Assembly (NCBI RefSeq): GCF_007474605.1
Contig: NZ_VHKL01000004.1
Span: forward strand, 1-64,000
Reading direction: 5' to 3'
DNA: 64,000 nt
Source: Rhodoligotrophos appendicifer
GTDB lineage: Bacteria > Pseudomonadota > Alphaproteobacteria > Rhizobiales > Im1
Under the pieces are notes generated by a model. That model was given only the letters and a program-made list of their open reading frames with translations, searched no databases and was not told the origin of the DNA. Positions 1-9,333 of the stretch are shown here, piece after piece. Within the stretch, counting starts at the first letter, position 1, and every line of letters begins with the position of its first letter. Both the position numbers and the translations under genes were made by a program.

Positions 1-35
1 GGACCCTTCTCTGCTTCGGCGCACCCTCACGCAAG

Positions 36-80
36 TGGCCTGCTTTTACTCCGCCGCAGTGGCCTGGAATTGCTCCGCCG
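36..80. repeat. Two imperfect direct repeats, possible IS21-type end
   Basis: Two 21-base copies lie at 36-56 and 60-80 and match at 17 of 21 positions; both begin tggcctg and end ctccgccg. IS21-family elements carry several internal repeats of this general kind near their ends, so this may be the edge of such an element. No istA or istB coding sequence is visible, and the identification is an inference. Confidence 0.35.
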
Positions 81-192
81 TTGACAGCGGGCGACGTTCG
101 ATAAATGGTATCCGGGGATGGCAAACGATAATCAGGATTCCGCCAGCAAACAGGCGGCAGCATGAATACCACACAATTCCTCATGCTCCCCT

Positions 193-540
193 ATCTATGA
201 TGTGATCTACTGCGCCCGCGGCCAGGCGGAAAACCTGATCAAGATGCACAAGAGCCAATTGGCCTCCGACCGCACCAGCTGCCGCTCACCGATCGCCAAC
301 CAGGTCCGTCTCGTGCTCCACACCGCCGCCTACTGGCTGATGCTCACGGTTCGCGACACCATCCCTAAGGCCCATGCTCTGGCCACAGCCGAGTTCGCCA
401 CCTTGCGCCTGCGCCTGCTCAAGCTCGGCGCCCGCGTCATAGAGACCGCCTCACGCGTCCGTCTGGCCTTCGCCGCCGCTTGCCCGGAAGCCGAGCTCTT
501 CCGCACCATTGCCATCGCGCTCCAACCCGCCGGACCGTAG
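193..540 (+). pseudogene. IS1380-family transposase, C-terminal fragment
   Basis: About 115 codons survive, containing CARGQAENLIK, ANQVRLVLHTAAYWLML and VRLAFAAACPEAELF. These are characteristic of the C-terminal end of IS1380-family DDE transposases, which are about four times longer. The similarity begins around base 193 and no start codon belongs to it; the upstream sequence is unrelated. The fragment cannot encode an active transposase because the catalytic DDE core is missing. The family call rests on recall of the conserved C-terminal block and is fairly secure; the exact left breakpoint is not. Confidence 0.75.
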
Positions 541-693
541 GCGATGGGGCCAAAGCGCCCCGTCGAACCCAGAACCTTCAACCCCCAACGCGTTCTACAA
601 GTTCAGACCAAGCAGCGGTGAAAAACACGCCACCAAAAAGCTCGCCCGTCCAAATGATCACACCAAAAGGCTAACCCTCATGAATAAGACGGG
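193..693 (+). mobile_element. 3' remnant of an IS1380-type insertion sequence
   Basis: The stretch holds the last part of a transposase gene, about 135 bases of trailing non-coding DNA, and a terminus ending in gaataagacggg near 693. No matching left end or N-terminal transposase coding is visible upstream, so the element has lost its 5' part. The right boundary is inferred from the terminal sequence. The next gene (LOV-EAL) begins its stop codon directly after it, so the insertion abuts that gene's 3' end. Confidence 0.55.
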
Positions 694-2418
694 CTAGCTA
701 GCTGGGTCAGAGGCGCGCGGCACCAGCCAAGCGCACAAGGAGTTCGTCACCGCTTGACGCCGAAACAGGTATCCCTGTCCGTACCCACATCCCAGTTCCT
801 TCAAGGTGGCGAACTCGCGTTCGGTTTCGATCCCTTCAGCGACAATGTCTATACCAGTCTGCTGTCCAAGTTTGATGAGTGCCTCGACGATGATCCGCTT
901 CGTCGGGCTCCTGTCGAGATCTGTCACAAACGATCGATCGATCTTTATCTCCGAGAATGGCAATTCTTCGATATAGCGAAGATTGGAATAGCCAGTTCCA
1001 AAATCATCGATCGCCAGCCCGAAGCCGAGTTTACGTATTTCCTTCAACCTATCCATTGCTGCGCTGCCGGATGTCACGATGACCGATTCAGTCAGTTCCA
1101 ATATAATCAGCCGAGGATCAACTTCCTCCTGCTCGCACATCCTCATGATCCGGTCGAGTTTTCCCGGCTCCATAATTTCCTGGCCGGATATGTTGCACGA
1201 GATAGTGATCGGGTGCTCACTCCGCCGGTTGACCATCTTGCAGAAGCGGGCGGCCGTCTTCAGGCCCCATTCGTCAATGTCTCCGATCAACCCTACTTCT
1301 TCGGCGTGGGAAATGAACAGGCCGGGGAGTTGCAGGCCCAATATCGGGTGCTGCCATCTGATGAGAGCCTCGGCACCAACGATGCGCAAGGTTCGCAAGT
1401 CGACCTTTGGCTGAAAGTGAAGCAAGAACTCATTGTTTTTGATTGCCTGCTTCAATTCTGTTGTAAGCCTAATACGCCTTCTCGCCTCTGAATCGTCATC
1501 GACAGTAAACACGTTGAGTTCTCTGGAAGTAGATCGCTTCGATCGATGCAGCGCTGAGCCTGCCTTCCGGATAAGATAGGTGCCATCCGTTTCAGGAATT
1601 CCAAACGCACAGCCTGACGAAAACCGCGGAGACAACAGGATTTCCTCAAGCTGATAAGCCTCTGAAGCAAGCTGTACGGTGTCGGCCGCAATATTGTCCG
1701 CCTGGTCGCTTGTTTTTGCTCGGAAAGCCAACGCGAACTCGTTGGCCCCCATTCTGCCGACGGCAAACGCGTTAGTCTTTGTCAGACGTTTGGCTACCGC
1801 ACGGAGAAGGCTGTCGCCCACATCATGGCCAAAGCCGTTGTTGATGTCGTGAAATCCGACAATATCAACCCTTACGATGACCATCTCGCTGCGATCAGCC
1901 TTCGAAGCGATCCTGATCTGTTCCGAGAATGCTCCGCGGTTGAGGACGCCAGTCGTCTGGTCGACGAAGGACAGACGTCCGATGGTCACTTCCGCGTCGT
2001 GCTGCTCCGAAACGTCTTCCACAAAGCCGATGTAGTGACTGATGAAGCCGGAAGCGTCCCTGGCCGGGAGAAGGCGAAGGCGATTGTAAAACAGAGTGCC
2101 GTCTTTTCTGTAGTTTCTCAGAGTCACTTCGAGGGGCTGCTTCGCCTTGATGGCCTGGCGAATAAGTTTGACTTCCGGCTGCTTCCGGTCTGTCCCCTGC
2201 AGATAATTGCAGTTGCGGCCAATCGCTTCCTGCCTGGAGTATCCAGTGATGTCGACAAAGGCGTTGTTGACGAAACACAGCGGCGCGTCAGCCAGTCGCA
2301 TGTCAGCGACGATAATGGCCTCCTTGGAGTTGTCCATGCATTCATCAACGATCGACGGCGGCAGCTCCGCCGCCCTCAATGGAAAGACCTGAACGACGCT
2401 TGGGTGCGGCCGCTTCAT
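694..2418 (-). CDS. LOV-GGDEF-EAL protein, probable c-di-GMP phosphodiesterase
   Basis: Predicted cytoplasmic sensor that would hydrolyse cyclic di-GMP in response to blue light or flavin redox state. Numbering here uses the 575-residue form from the GTG at 2421. A PAS/LOV domain (about 25-140) has the photoactive-cysteine motif GRNCNYLQG with Cys71, plus the flavin-contacting Gln75, Asn103 and Asn113. A GGDEF domain (about 150-305) has the degenerate signature GANEF, so cyclase activity is unlikely. An EAL domain (about 320-565) keeps EAL, IDDFGTGYSN, KIDRSF and AEGIE and should be active. The ATG at 2418 follows AGGAGG and overlaps the stop codon of the upstream PAS-GGDEF gene, implying translational coupling. 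Oddly, the Gln normally found near the end of LOV domains is replaced by Val134. Confidence 0.88.
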   Translation of the reverse strand: MKRPHPSVVQVFPLRAAELPPSIVDECMDNSKEAIIVADMRLADAPLCFVNNAFVDITGYSRQEAIGRNCNYLQGTDRKQPEVKLIRQAIKAKQPLEVTLRNYRKDGTLFYNRLRLLPARDASGFISHYIGFVEDVSEQHDAEVTIGRLSFVDQTTGVLNRGAFSEQIRIASKADRSEMVIVRVDIVGFHDINNGFGHDVGDSLLRAVAKRLTKTNAFAVGRMGANEFALAFRAKTSDQADNIAADTVQLASEAYQLEEILLSPRFSSGCAFGIPETDGTYLIRKAGSALHRSKRSTSRELNVFTVDDDSEARRRIRLTTELKQAIKNNEFLLHFQPKVDLRTLRIVGAEALIRWQHPILGLQLPGLFISHAEEVGLIGDIDEWGLKTAARFCKMVNRRSEHPITISCNISGQEIMEPGKLDRIMRMCEQEEVDPRLIILELTESVIVTSGSAAMDRLKEIRKLGFGLAIDDFGTGYSNLRYIEELPFSEIKIDRSFVTDLDRSPTKRIIVEALIKLGQQTGIDIVAEGIETEREFATLKELGCGYGQGYLFRRQAVTNSLCAWLVPRASDPAS

Positions 2419-3354
2419 CACTTAGCCTCCTGGCTGTGAACAGCAAATCGTCCAACCCGGTTTCTGCCGGCGTCCTTGGCGGCATACAGCGCCCTGTCGG
2501 CACGGTTAAGGGCAGAACTGATGGACCGGTCATTCGGCGCAACCGATGCGACGCCGATGCTTCCTGTTACGCGCAGCGTTTCCGCCTCTGTCTTGATCTT
2601 CAGGCCTTCAATGATCGACCGGAGCTTTTCCGCCAGGACAATTGCGCCAACTTCGTCCGTCCCCGGCAGCAAGGCCACAAATTCCTCCCCACCGATCCGG
2701 GCGAAGACATCGCTTTCTCGAACAGCGGCCTTGCAGCGGGCTGCAACCTTCTTGAGCACAGCATCGCCCGCGAGATGACCATGGGTGTCATTGATGAGCT
2801 TGAACTTGTCGAGGTCCAGCATCAGCACTGACATCGCGCCCCCGAACCGGCGCAAACGCTCGAGTTCGATCTTGGCATAGTCTTCCAAGAAGCGGCGGTA
2901 GATCGGTCAAAGGATCGGTGGATGCGAGCCTCGCATAGTCCAGTTCCACCAGTTTGCGGTCGGTTATGTTCATGTGGGACACAACCGCACCGATTTTCTT
3001 TGTGTCACGTCGCTGAATGAGCGGCGTTACCCTGGCCAAGAACCAGCGAAGTTCCGAGGGGGAGTGACAGGGATATTCAATCTGGAAGAGGTCCTTGCGG
3101 CCTTCGAGCACATCGGCCAATCCGCCGTAGAAAGAAGATGCTTCTGCCGAAGCAGGTCCGGTCGAGCTTCGGCACACATTGAGGTAATTCGTCCCGAGGT
3201 AGGCCTCTCCCGCGCCACCCTCATTCGTTGCGCTGAATTCCATCCATGCTCGGTTCACGGCCAGTATCTCCCCGGCCAAATCGACGACGCATATATTGGA
3301 GGTCAGCGCATCCATGACAGATGCGGCCAAGCTGTCTGCGATGAGATTTCCCAT
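2418..3354 (-). pseudogene. PAS-GGDEF diguanylate cyclase, frameshifted
   Basis: Two overlapping frames together encode one protein of roughly 310 residues. The N-terminal part (3354 to about 2898) is a PAS domain ending in the usual linker STDPLTDLP. The remainder (about 2897 to 2418) is a GGDEF domain with an intact active-site motif GGEEF and the SIGVA and ADRALYAAKDAGRN blocks. The usual LPNRRFLED junction is broken: the sequence fits loss of five bases near 2897, which shifts the frame. An intact copy would make c-di-GMP and be translationally coupled to the downstream EAL protein, an opposed-enzyme pair. It is either a real pseudogene or an assembly error. Confidence 0.8.
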
Positions 3355-4171
3355 ATGTCGATCCTAAGCACTAGCGGTCTTGAACGGGCTAGCGAACTTG
3401 TGTTAACTGCCCATCAGCAATCCCTTCCTGCGTGCTAGCTTTCCTGGTGGGATCATTCCAACAAAATCTAACTCGTGTTGGAGACCTTTTGTTCCGCCGC
3501 ATACTGGGCTGCCGGGCTAGAAATCGCCCGAATAGTTCATACTGCGCCTCAAACTCGCTATTCTCGGGCCGACGCGAGCATCTCGGCGGGAAGAGCCTCC
3601 AGCAGGCGTCGGGTGGTGAGGCCCGCCTTTAGGACGCCCGATGACGTTATCCATTCGGCCAAGACCTCAGAGATCAGGATTCGTCTCGTCCGCCATGACG
3701 CTTGATCATTCCCGGATCGCATTGGGAATCCGGGAGGAACTGTCGCGTGCCGCCGTCCCAGGTGCGGACGTCTGCGAGGAACTCCCTTCAGGATTTCAAT
3801 TCCTTGGTCGGTGAAGATAGTCATGCCCTCTTCGCTTCCATCGTGGACATAGATCATGTCGCCGCAGTCGATATTCTCCGAATTCCGGTGATTTCTTGGA
3901 GGAGTTCGATGTCTCGTCGACACGGTGTGCGTGTACCAACAGGCGGGCTCTCGCCGGGCGTCTCCGGGGGGAGACCAGTTCCACGGCAATACTTTCCTCA
4001 GTTGCACGTGGCGGACCTTCTGCACCAGCGATCAGCGTGGCGTTGCCCGTTGGGGCGGCGCGTGCAAAGTAGTAAGATTGAGCCTTCCGCGCATTGCGGC
4101 CAGGCCGGCGGTTGATGTTGCGGAAAAACCTTTCCGGGGGATCCAGCGTAAACTCTCGAGGTTGTGCGGGT
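3355..4171. other. No confident gene
   Basis: This 0.8-kb stretch separates the divergent c-di-GMP genes and the CheB-CheR kinase. Open frames exist on both strands, but their translations are rich in Arg and Pro and resemble no family I recognise. A minus-strand segment around 3760-3860 (MIYVHDGSEEGMTIFTDQG) looks slightly more protein-like and could be a relic. No clear promoter, RNA gene or repeat was seen. Confidence 0.4.
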
Positions 4172-7100
4172 ATGGCGGATGAACAGGAAGAAGGAGCCAA
4201 TGGCCGGCGACAGTCAAAGGCGAAGCCGATCCCGCGCAAGAGTGGCAGAGGCAGCGACGCAACCCTGCAGCCGATTGGGAATGCCCCTTTGACCGCCATC
4301 GGCGATGCCACGCCTAAAGTCGCGGCTGTTCCGGTAATCGGCATCGGCGCGTCGGCGGGTGGCATCGAGGCGCTGAGCTGCTTCTTCGATGTGATGCCGG
4401 CTGACAGCGGCAGTGCTTTTGTGGTTGTGCTGCATCTCGATCCGAAGCGCGAGAGCGAACTGGCCCATATCCTGAGCGCCAAAACGAAGATGCCGGTCGT
4501 TCAGGTCCAGGACGGTATGCGGCTCGCGGCGAACCACGTCTATGTGATCGCGCCCGACACCGATCTGAAGGTCAGTGACGGCGGGCTGCGCGTGTCCAAG
4601 CCGACGGATCCTCGCGGCCAGCGTCACCCCGTCGATGTGCTGTTCTCGTCACTCGCTGCGGACCAGCACGAGCGTGCGATCGCCATCGTACTCTCTGGAA
4701 CGGGGCGCAACGGTACCGAGGGGCTTAGAGATATCAGGGCGGAAGGCGGCATGAGCCTGGTGCAGTCGCCCGAGACCGCAAAATTCGACGGCATGCCCAG
4801 GAGCGCGATTTCGGCGGACATGGCGGATCACGTGCTTGCCATCGAAAAGATGCCCGAAGCCCTGTTGGCCTTCATGAGCCATGGCTACGTCGCAGCCCCC
4901 GCCGAGATCGAGGTCACCTTCCCGGACGGTCAGGCGACGCTCGGCCATCTTCTGGAACTCTTGCGTGCTCGGGGCGGGCACGATTTTCGCGACTACAAAC
5001 TATCTACACTTAGGCGGCGCGTTCACCGTCGTCTCGGTCTCAAAAACATAGAAACACTGGACGAATATATTGACGAGTTGCGCGCCAGCTCCGATGAAGT
5101 CGCCACGCTTGTCGGCGATCTGATGATCAGCGTCACCGGGTTTTTCCGCGATGCCGACGCGTGGAAGGCTCTAGCCGAACTGGTGATTGCGCCAATGGTT
5201 GCGGAGCGCGAGACGGGCGCTTCGATCCGGGTCTGGACCACGGCCTGCTCCACGGGCGAGGAAGCCTATTCCCTTGCCATGCTGGTAACCGAGCATGCCG
5301 AGGCGGCGGGAAAACGCTTTGATCTGAAAGTGTTCGCGACCGATGCCCAGGAGAACAATCTTCGCAAGGCGCGCGAAGGCATTTACCCAGCCGCCGCCAT
5401 GACCGGCTTTCCGGCGTCGCGTCTGGCGCGCTTCTTCGAAAAGCTGGACGGCTCTTATCAAGTGAGCAGGGAGCTCCGCGACATGGTGGTGTTCGCGCCG
5501 CACAACCTGTTGCGCGATCCACCGTTTTCGCGGCTGGACCTCGTGTCGTGCCGCAATTTCCTGATCTATCTGGAACCGGGCGCGCAGCAGAAGATCATCG
5601 CGCTTTGTCATTTCGCGCTGCGACAGGGCGGACATCTGTTTCTCGGCAACGCAGAGACGATCGGGCGGCACGAAGACCTGTTTGAAACGGTGTCGAAGAA
5701 ATGGCGCCTCTATCGCAGGTTGGGATCGACCCGGCATGACCTGATCGCGTATCCACCGCCGCGCGACCGATCGGAACCGCGCACGAACGAAAGCCCGTCG
5801 TCCTTGGGCCTTGAGCCACCCACTTCGGCTGCCGAAATGGCCCGCCGCGCTTTGCTGGAGCGCTATGCCCCGGCATCGGTGCTGATCGACCAGAGCGGCC
5901 GCGTCCTCTATTTCCACGGCGCTACAAGGGACTATCTGGAGAATCCGTCTGGCGAACCGACCAGGGACCTGTTGATCATGGTCCGTGTCGGGTTGGCGGC
6001 CAGATTGCGGGCTGCGATACGCGAAGCGTCGAAAGAGAATAGAAGCGTCACGGTCATTGCCCATATCCGCGAGAACGAGACCGGCCATTCCGTCGCGATG
6101 ACGGTCATGCCGCTGGCTGCGTCGCCGCAGGGCAGCTTCCTCCTGGTGAGCTTTGCGCCGGCGCCGTCGCAGCCCGATTCCGCGCCGTCGCCCACGCGTC
6201 AGGACGCAGGCGAAGCCTCCTCTGGCGAACGTGCCCTTCAGGAGGAACTGAGGGAGACCCGGGCCGAACTGCACAACACCATCGAATATCAGGAGACTAC
6301 CAACCAGGAGCTGAAGGCGGCGAACGAGGAAGCCATCTCGATGAACGAGGAACTTCAATCCACCAACGAGGAACTTGAGACCTCAAAAGAGGAATTGCAG
6401 TCGTTCAACGAGGAATTGAACACCGTCAACAGCCAGCTTCAGCACAAGATCGGCGAGTTGGAAACCACGACCGACGACCTGAACAATCTGCTGGCCGGGT
6501 CGGAGACCGCGACGCTGTTTCTCGACGAAAAATTCCGCATCAAGTGGTTTGCCCCCGCGACCAGGGAGCTATTCGATTTTGTCGCGTCGGACATCGGCCG
6601 CCCAATCTTCCATTTTGCGCAGAAGTTTGCCGACGAGAACCTGTTGCAGGATGTGGAAACGGTGCTCAAGAAGCTGTCCCCGATCGAGGCAGAGGTCCGT
6701 AGCGATGCGGGCCGCTGGTATGTACGCCGCGTGCTTCCCTATCGTACGCAGGACAACCGGATCGCAGGCGTCGTCGTCACATTCAGCGACATTACCGAGC
6801 GCAAGCGCGACGCCGATGCGATCGACCGTGCCCGCGCCTATTCCGAAACCATCGTGCGGACGGTTCAGCATCCATTGCTGGTTCTGGATAGCAATTTGCG
6901 CGTCCAAACCGCCAACAAGGCCTTCCGCGAACTTTTCGCTGTTTTTGACGAAGAACCCAAAGGGCGCATTGTTTTCGAACTTGGAACCGGCGAGTGGAAT
7001 AGCCCGCCGCTGCGAGGCCTTCTGGACAAGGTTCTGTCGGAGAACGAGGATATCCACGACTTCGAAATCGAGCAGGATTTCGATCTGACCGGGCGACGCT

Positions 7101-7813
7101 CGATGCTCCTCACTGCGTGCAAGTTGCGTCAAGAAGGAGACCATGACGACCTGATCCTGCTTGCCATCGAGGACATCACCGAGCGCAAGCGTTTCGACGA
7201 GCATCGGAATGTCCTGGTCGGCGAACTCAACCATCGCATCAAGAATGTTATGGCGACGGTGCAGGCCATCGCGTCGCAGACGCTGGGCAGCGCCACGTCG
7301 ATGGAGGAAGCACGCGCAACTTTCGGGTCGCGTCTGATTGCGCTGGGAAAATCGCACGACTTGCTGACCCGTGAAAACTGGGCCGGCGCGAACTTGCGGG
7401 ACATTGTCTCGGATACGGTCGCACCTCATTCGGCAGGTTCGAACCGCTTCCGGATCGAAGGCCCATACATATGGCTGGCGCCGAGCGCCGCACTCTCTAT
7501 CGCAATGGCGTTGCACGAGCTGGCCACGAACGCAGCGAAATACGGCGCGCTTACAATTGAGAAAGGCCACGTCGATATCGCCTGGCAGCTTGTTGGTGAC
7601 GGTAAGGATCGACAGCTCTCCATGCGGTGGTCAGAGAGCGGAGGCCCGGCTGTCATCTCACCGACACGCAAGGGTTTCGGCTCACGCCTGATCCAGCGGG
7701 TGCTGGCGGCGGAACTCGGCGGAATGGTGAGCGTTGACTATGAGACGTCCGGTGTCGTCTGCACGATAGATGCGCCCATGCCCGACAGTCAGGAAAAGGG
7801 CGAAGCGGGTTGA
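4172..7813 (+). CDS. CheB-CheR-coiled coil-PAS-HWE hybrid sensor kinase
   Basis: A 1,213-residue cytoplasmic signalling protein. In order it has a CheB methylesterase-like domain (about 52-230; GASAGG with Ser61, His88), a CheR methyltransferase-like domain (about 245-515; SAM-binding TTACSTGEEAYS), a long Glu-rich coiled coil (about 684-770), two PAS domains (about 775-1010), and an HWE histidine kinase (phospho-acceptor in NHRIKNVM near 1020, N-box HELATNAAKYG, WSESGG). Such fusions are common in alphaproteobacteria and act in stress or light signalling rather than classical chemotaxis. The CheB catalytic Asp position reads GTGRNGTEG, with Asn180 instead of Asp. A longer form from 4094 is possible; I chose 4172 because the extra 26 residues look non-conserved. 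The stop overlaps the downstream receiver gene. Confidence 0.9.
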   Translation: MADEQEEGANGRRQSKAKPIPRKSGRGSDATLQPIGNAPLTAIGDATPKVAAVPVIGIGASAGGIEALSCFFDVMPADSGSAFVVVLHLDPKRESELAHILSAKTKMPVVQVQDGMRLAANHVYVIAPDTDLKVSDGGLRVSKPTDPRGQRHPVDVLFSSLAADQHERAIAIVLSGTGRNGTEGLRDIRAEGGMSLVQSPETAKFDGMPRSAISADMADHVLAIEKMPEALLAFMSHGYVAAPAEIEVTFPDGQATLGHLLELLRARGGHDFRDYKLSTLRRRVHRRLGLKNIETLDEYIDELRASSDEVATLVGDLMISVTGFFRDADAWKALAELVIAPMVAERETGASIRVWTTACSTGEEAYSLAMLVTEHAEAAGKRFDLKVFATDAQENNLRKAREGIYPAAAMTGFPASRLARFFEKLDGSYQVSRELRDMVVFAPHNLLRDPPFSRLDLVSCRNFLIYLEPGAQQKIIALCHFALRQGGHLFLGNAETIGRHEDLFETVSKKWRLYRRLGSTRHDLIAYPPPRDRSEPRTNESPSSLGLEPPTSAAEMARRALLERYAPASVLIDQSGRVLYFHGATRDYLENPSGEPTRDLLIMVRVGLAARLRAAIREASKENRSVTVIAHIRENETGHSVAMTVMPLAASPQGSFLLVSFAPAPSQPDSAPSPTRQDAGEASSGERALQEELRETRAELHNTIEYQETTNQELKAANEEAISMNEELQSTNEELETSKEELQSFNEELNTVNSQLQHKIGELETTTDDLNNLLAGSETATLFLDEKFRIKWFAPATRELFDFVASDIGRPIFHFAQKFADENLLQDVETVLKKLSPIEAEVRSDAGRWYVRRVLPYRTQDNRIAGVVVTFSDITERKRDADAIDRARAYSETIVRTVQHPLLVLDSNLRVQTANKAFRELFAVFDEEPKGRIVFELGTGEWNSPPLRGLLDKVLSENEDIHDFEIEQDFDLTGRRSMLLTACKLRQEGDHDDLILLAIEDITERKRFDEHRNVLVGELNHRIKNVMATVQAIASQTLGSATSMEEARATFGSRLIALGKSHDLLTRENWAGANLRDIVSDTVAPHSAGSNRFRIEGPYIWLAPSAALSIAMALHELATNAAKYGALTIEKGHVDIAWQLVGDGKDRQLSMRWSESGGPAVISPTRKGFGSRLIQRVLAAELGGMVSVDYETSGVVCTIDAPMPDSQEKGEAG

Positions 7814-8172
7814 CCGGACAGACACCGAAACGGGTTATGATCGTCGAGGATGAGGTCTTGCTTGCGATGCATCTGGAGGATCTGCTGACCGCCCTCGGGC
7901 ATGAGGTCGTCGGACAAGCCACACGTATCGACATGGCGGTGGAACTCGCCCGCGAAATCGACATCGATTTCGCAGTGCTCGATATCAACGTGGCCGGGAC
8001 GAAATCATTTTCTGTAGCCGATATTCTCGGCAAGCGCGGCATTCCCTTCGCGTTTGCAACGGGATACGGAGCCGAGGGTATGATGGACGGATATCGTGAT
8101 TTCCCGGTGTTGCGAAAGCCGTATGCCCAGGAGGACCTGGAACGAACCATCGCGCTGATGTTTCGCGGATGA
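7810..8172 (+). CDS. Single-domain response regulator
   Basis: A 120-residue stand-alone receiver domain with no output domain. It has the acidic pair in MIVEDE, the phospho-acceptor Asp in VLDINVAG, the Thr in FATGYG and the conserved Lys in VLRKPY. The TTG start overlaps the TGA stop of the HWE kinase, so the two are translationally coupled and this is very likely the kinase's phosphotransfer partner. An in-frame ATG nine codons later is an alternative start but would cut into the first beta strand. Receivers of this type usually act by protein-protein contact or as phosphate sinks. Confidence 0.88.
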   Translation: MTGQTPKRVMIVEDEVLLAMHLEDLLTALGHEVVGQATRIDMAVELAREIDIDFAVLDINVAGTKSFSVADILGKRGIPFAFATGYGAEGMMDGYRDFPVLRKPYAQEDLERTIALMFRG

Positions 8173-8216
8173 CCGTGAAGATACGAACCCGCCGAGCTTG
8201 AACGGGAGAGAACGAT

Positions 8217-9248
8217 CTATCCGGGAAGCCGGGTTTGCTCATAGCCGTCAAGGGTCAAGGCAAGTTGGTGAGAGGTCTCTGGCGTAAGCCAGTCCTGTTC
8301 CACGAGGTCGCGGAGCTTGTAGGCTCGATCCAGCGCCTGTTTGCTGGCGGCGTGCCAATCGTTGGAAGCATCGGGCTTGCCGTCCCAGCCATGTTCGGCC
8401 ATCTGGAGGCAAAATTCGGCCCGTTCGTTGAGGAACCGTACCGCAGCCCGCATGACTTTTTCCATTTCCTCGAACTGCGCCGCAGCCATGTTCTCTGCGG
8501 TATAGCTGTGCCCGATGTGGCAGCCGAATTTGACGATCGAACCGACCTCGAACCTTTTCAGTGCGCCGCCGCAGTCCGGGCAGGTCACTGTCAGAGGGCG
8601 CTCGAAAGTCCGGCTGTCGATGATTTCGGGCTCTTGTCCGTCCCGTTGCGAAGAGTTTTTCGGCATGGCAACGTCCCTTCCGCCCTTTCGATCGACCAAC
8701 TCAACAAGCAATTTTGGTATTTCCGCGAGCGGCAGGCAGTAATCTAGCGCGACGTGCTCAGCCGCGCTCCTCGGCATTTCGGGATAGTCGGCATCGGTCG
8801 GATCCTGGGCGATTGCAACTCCCCCGCATCGCTTGATTTCGAGCAGGCCAAGCGTCCCGTCGTTCAAGTTGCCTGTCAGGACCACGCCCACGGCGCCCGG
8901 ACCATAGCTTTCAGCGAAACTCCGGAACAATGGGTCGATGGCCGGCCGCGCGCAGTTTTCCTTGGGACCACGTAAAAGACGTAGCCGTCCGTCGGCGACG
9001 ATCAAATGGCGATCCGGAGGCGCTACATAGATGTGACCAGGGTAAATAGCTTCGCCGTCCTCGGCATGCTTGGCAGACAGCGGGCCAGCCGCGTTCAAAA
9101 GGGCGGGCAATTCGCTTCGATAGGCGCCGATATGAAGAACGACGAGAATAGGGGCGGAAAGCGTACTTGGCAGTGCGGCTGCCAAGGAGCGCAATGCAGC
9201 CACGCCGCCCGCCGAAGCGCCTATGGCGATGATCGAGGAACGAGCCAT
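8217..9248 (-). CDS. Stand-alone CheB-type methylesterase
   Basis: A 343-residue protein made of a CheB catalytic domain (about 1-190) without the usual N-terminal receiver. The triad is complete: Ser12 in GASAGG, His39 in VVLHIG and Asp130 in GNLNDGTLGL. A C-terminal region contains a CPDCGG...FGCHIGHSYT zinc-ribbon-like motif followed by helices, which is usual for this rhizobial subfamily. The start at 9248 is preferred because similarity begins immediately at MARSSIIAIGASAGG; the long open frame upstream of it looks non-coding. It lies convergent to the CheB-CheR kinase and receiver, and could supply the esterase activity that the fused CheB may have lost. Confidence 0.87.
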   Translation of the reverse strand: MARSSIIAIGASAGGVAALRSLAAALPSTLSAPILVVLHIGAYRSELPALLNAAGPLSAKHAEDGEAIYPGHIYVAPPDRHLIVADGRLRLLRGPKENCARPAIDPLFRSFAESYGPGAVGVVLTGNLNDGTLGLLEIKRCGGVAIAQDPTDADYPEMPRSAAEHVALDYCLPLAEIPKLLVELVDRKGGRDVAMPKNSSQRDGQEPEIIDSRTFERPLTVTCPDCGGALKRFEVGSIVKFGCHIGHSYTAENMAAAQFEEMEKVMRAAVRFLNERAEFCLQMAEHGWDGKPDASNDWHAASKQALDRAYKLRDLVEQDWLTPETSHQLALTLDGYEQTRLPG

Positions 9249-9333
9249 GACGACCTTTGATGTAGGGGCTGATCTCGGGGATCGAGGATCAACGCGGAAT
9301 GTGGAGGAAGGTTCACCGGCGCGCGGATCGACA

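Noticed and set aside
3558-4025. Minus-strand open frame of 155 codons
   Set aside because: The translation is rich in Arg and Pro, has no recognisable motif, and its N-terminal third looks like out-of-frame sequence. Only a short central piece looks protein-like, so it is listed as part of a region without a confident gene.
5171-6358. Long minus-strand frame of 395 codons opposite the CheB-CheR kinase
   Set aside because: It is antisense to a gene with clear CheR and PAS motifs, has Arg/Gln-rich composition and no family signature; a GC-rich shadow frame.
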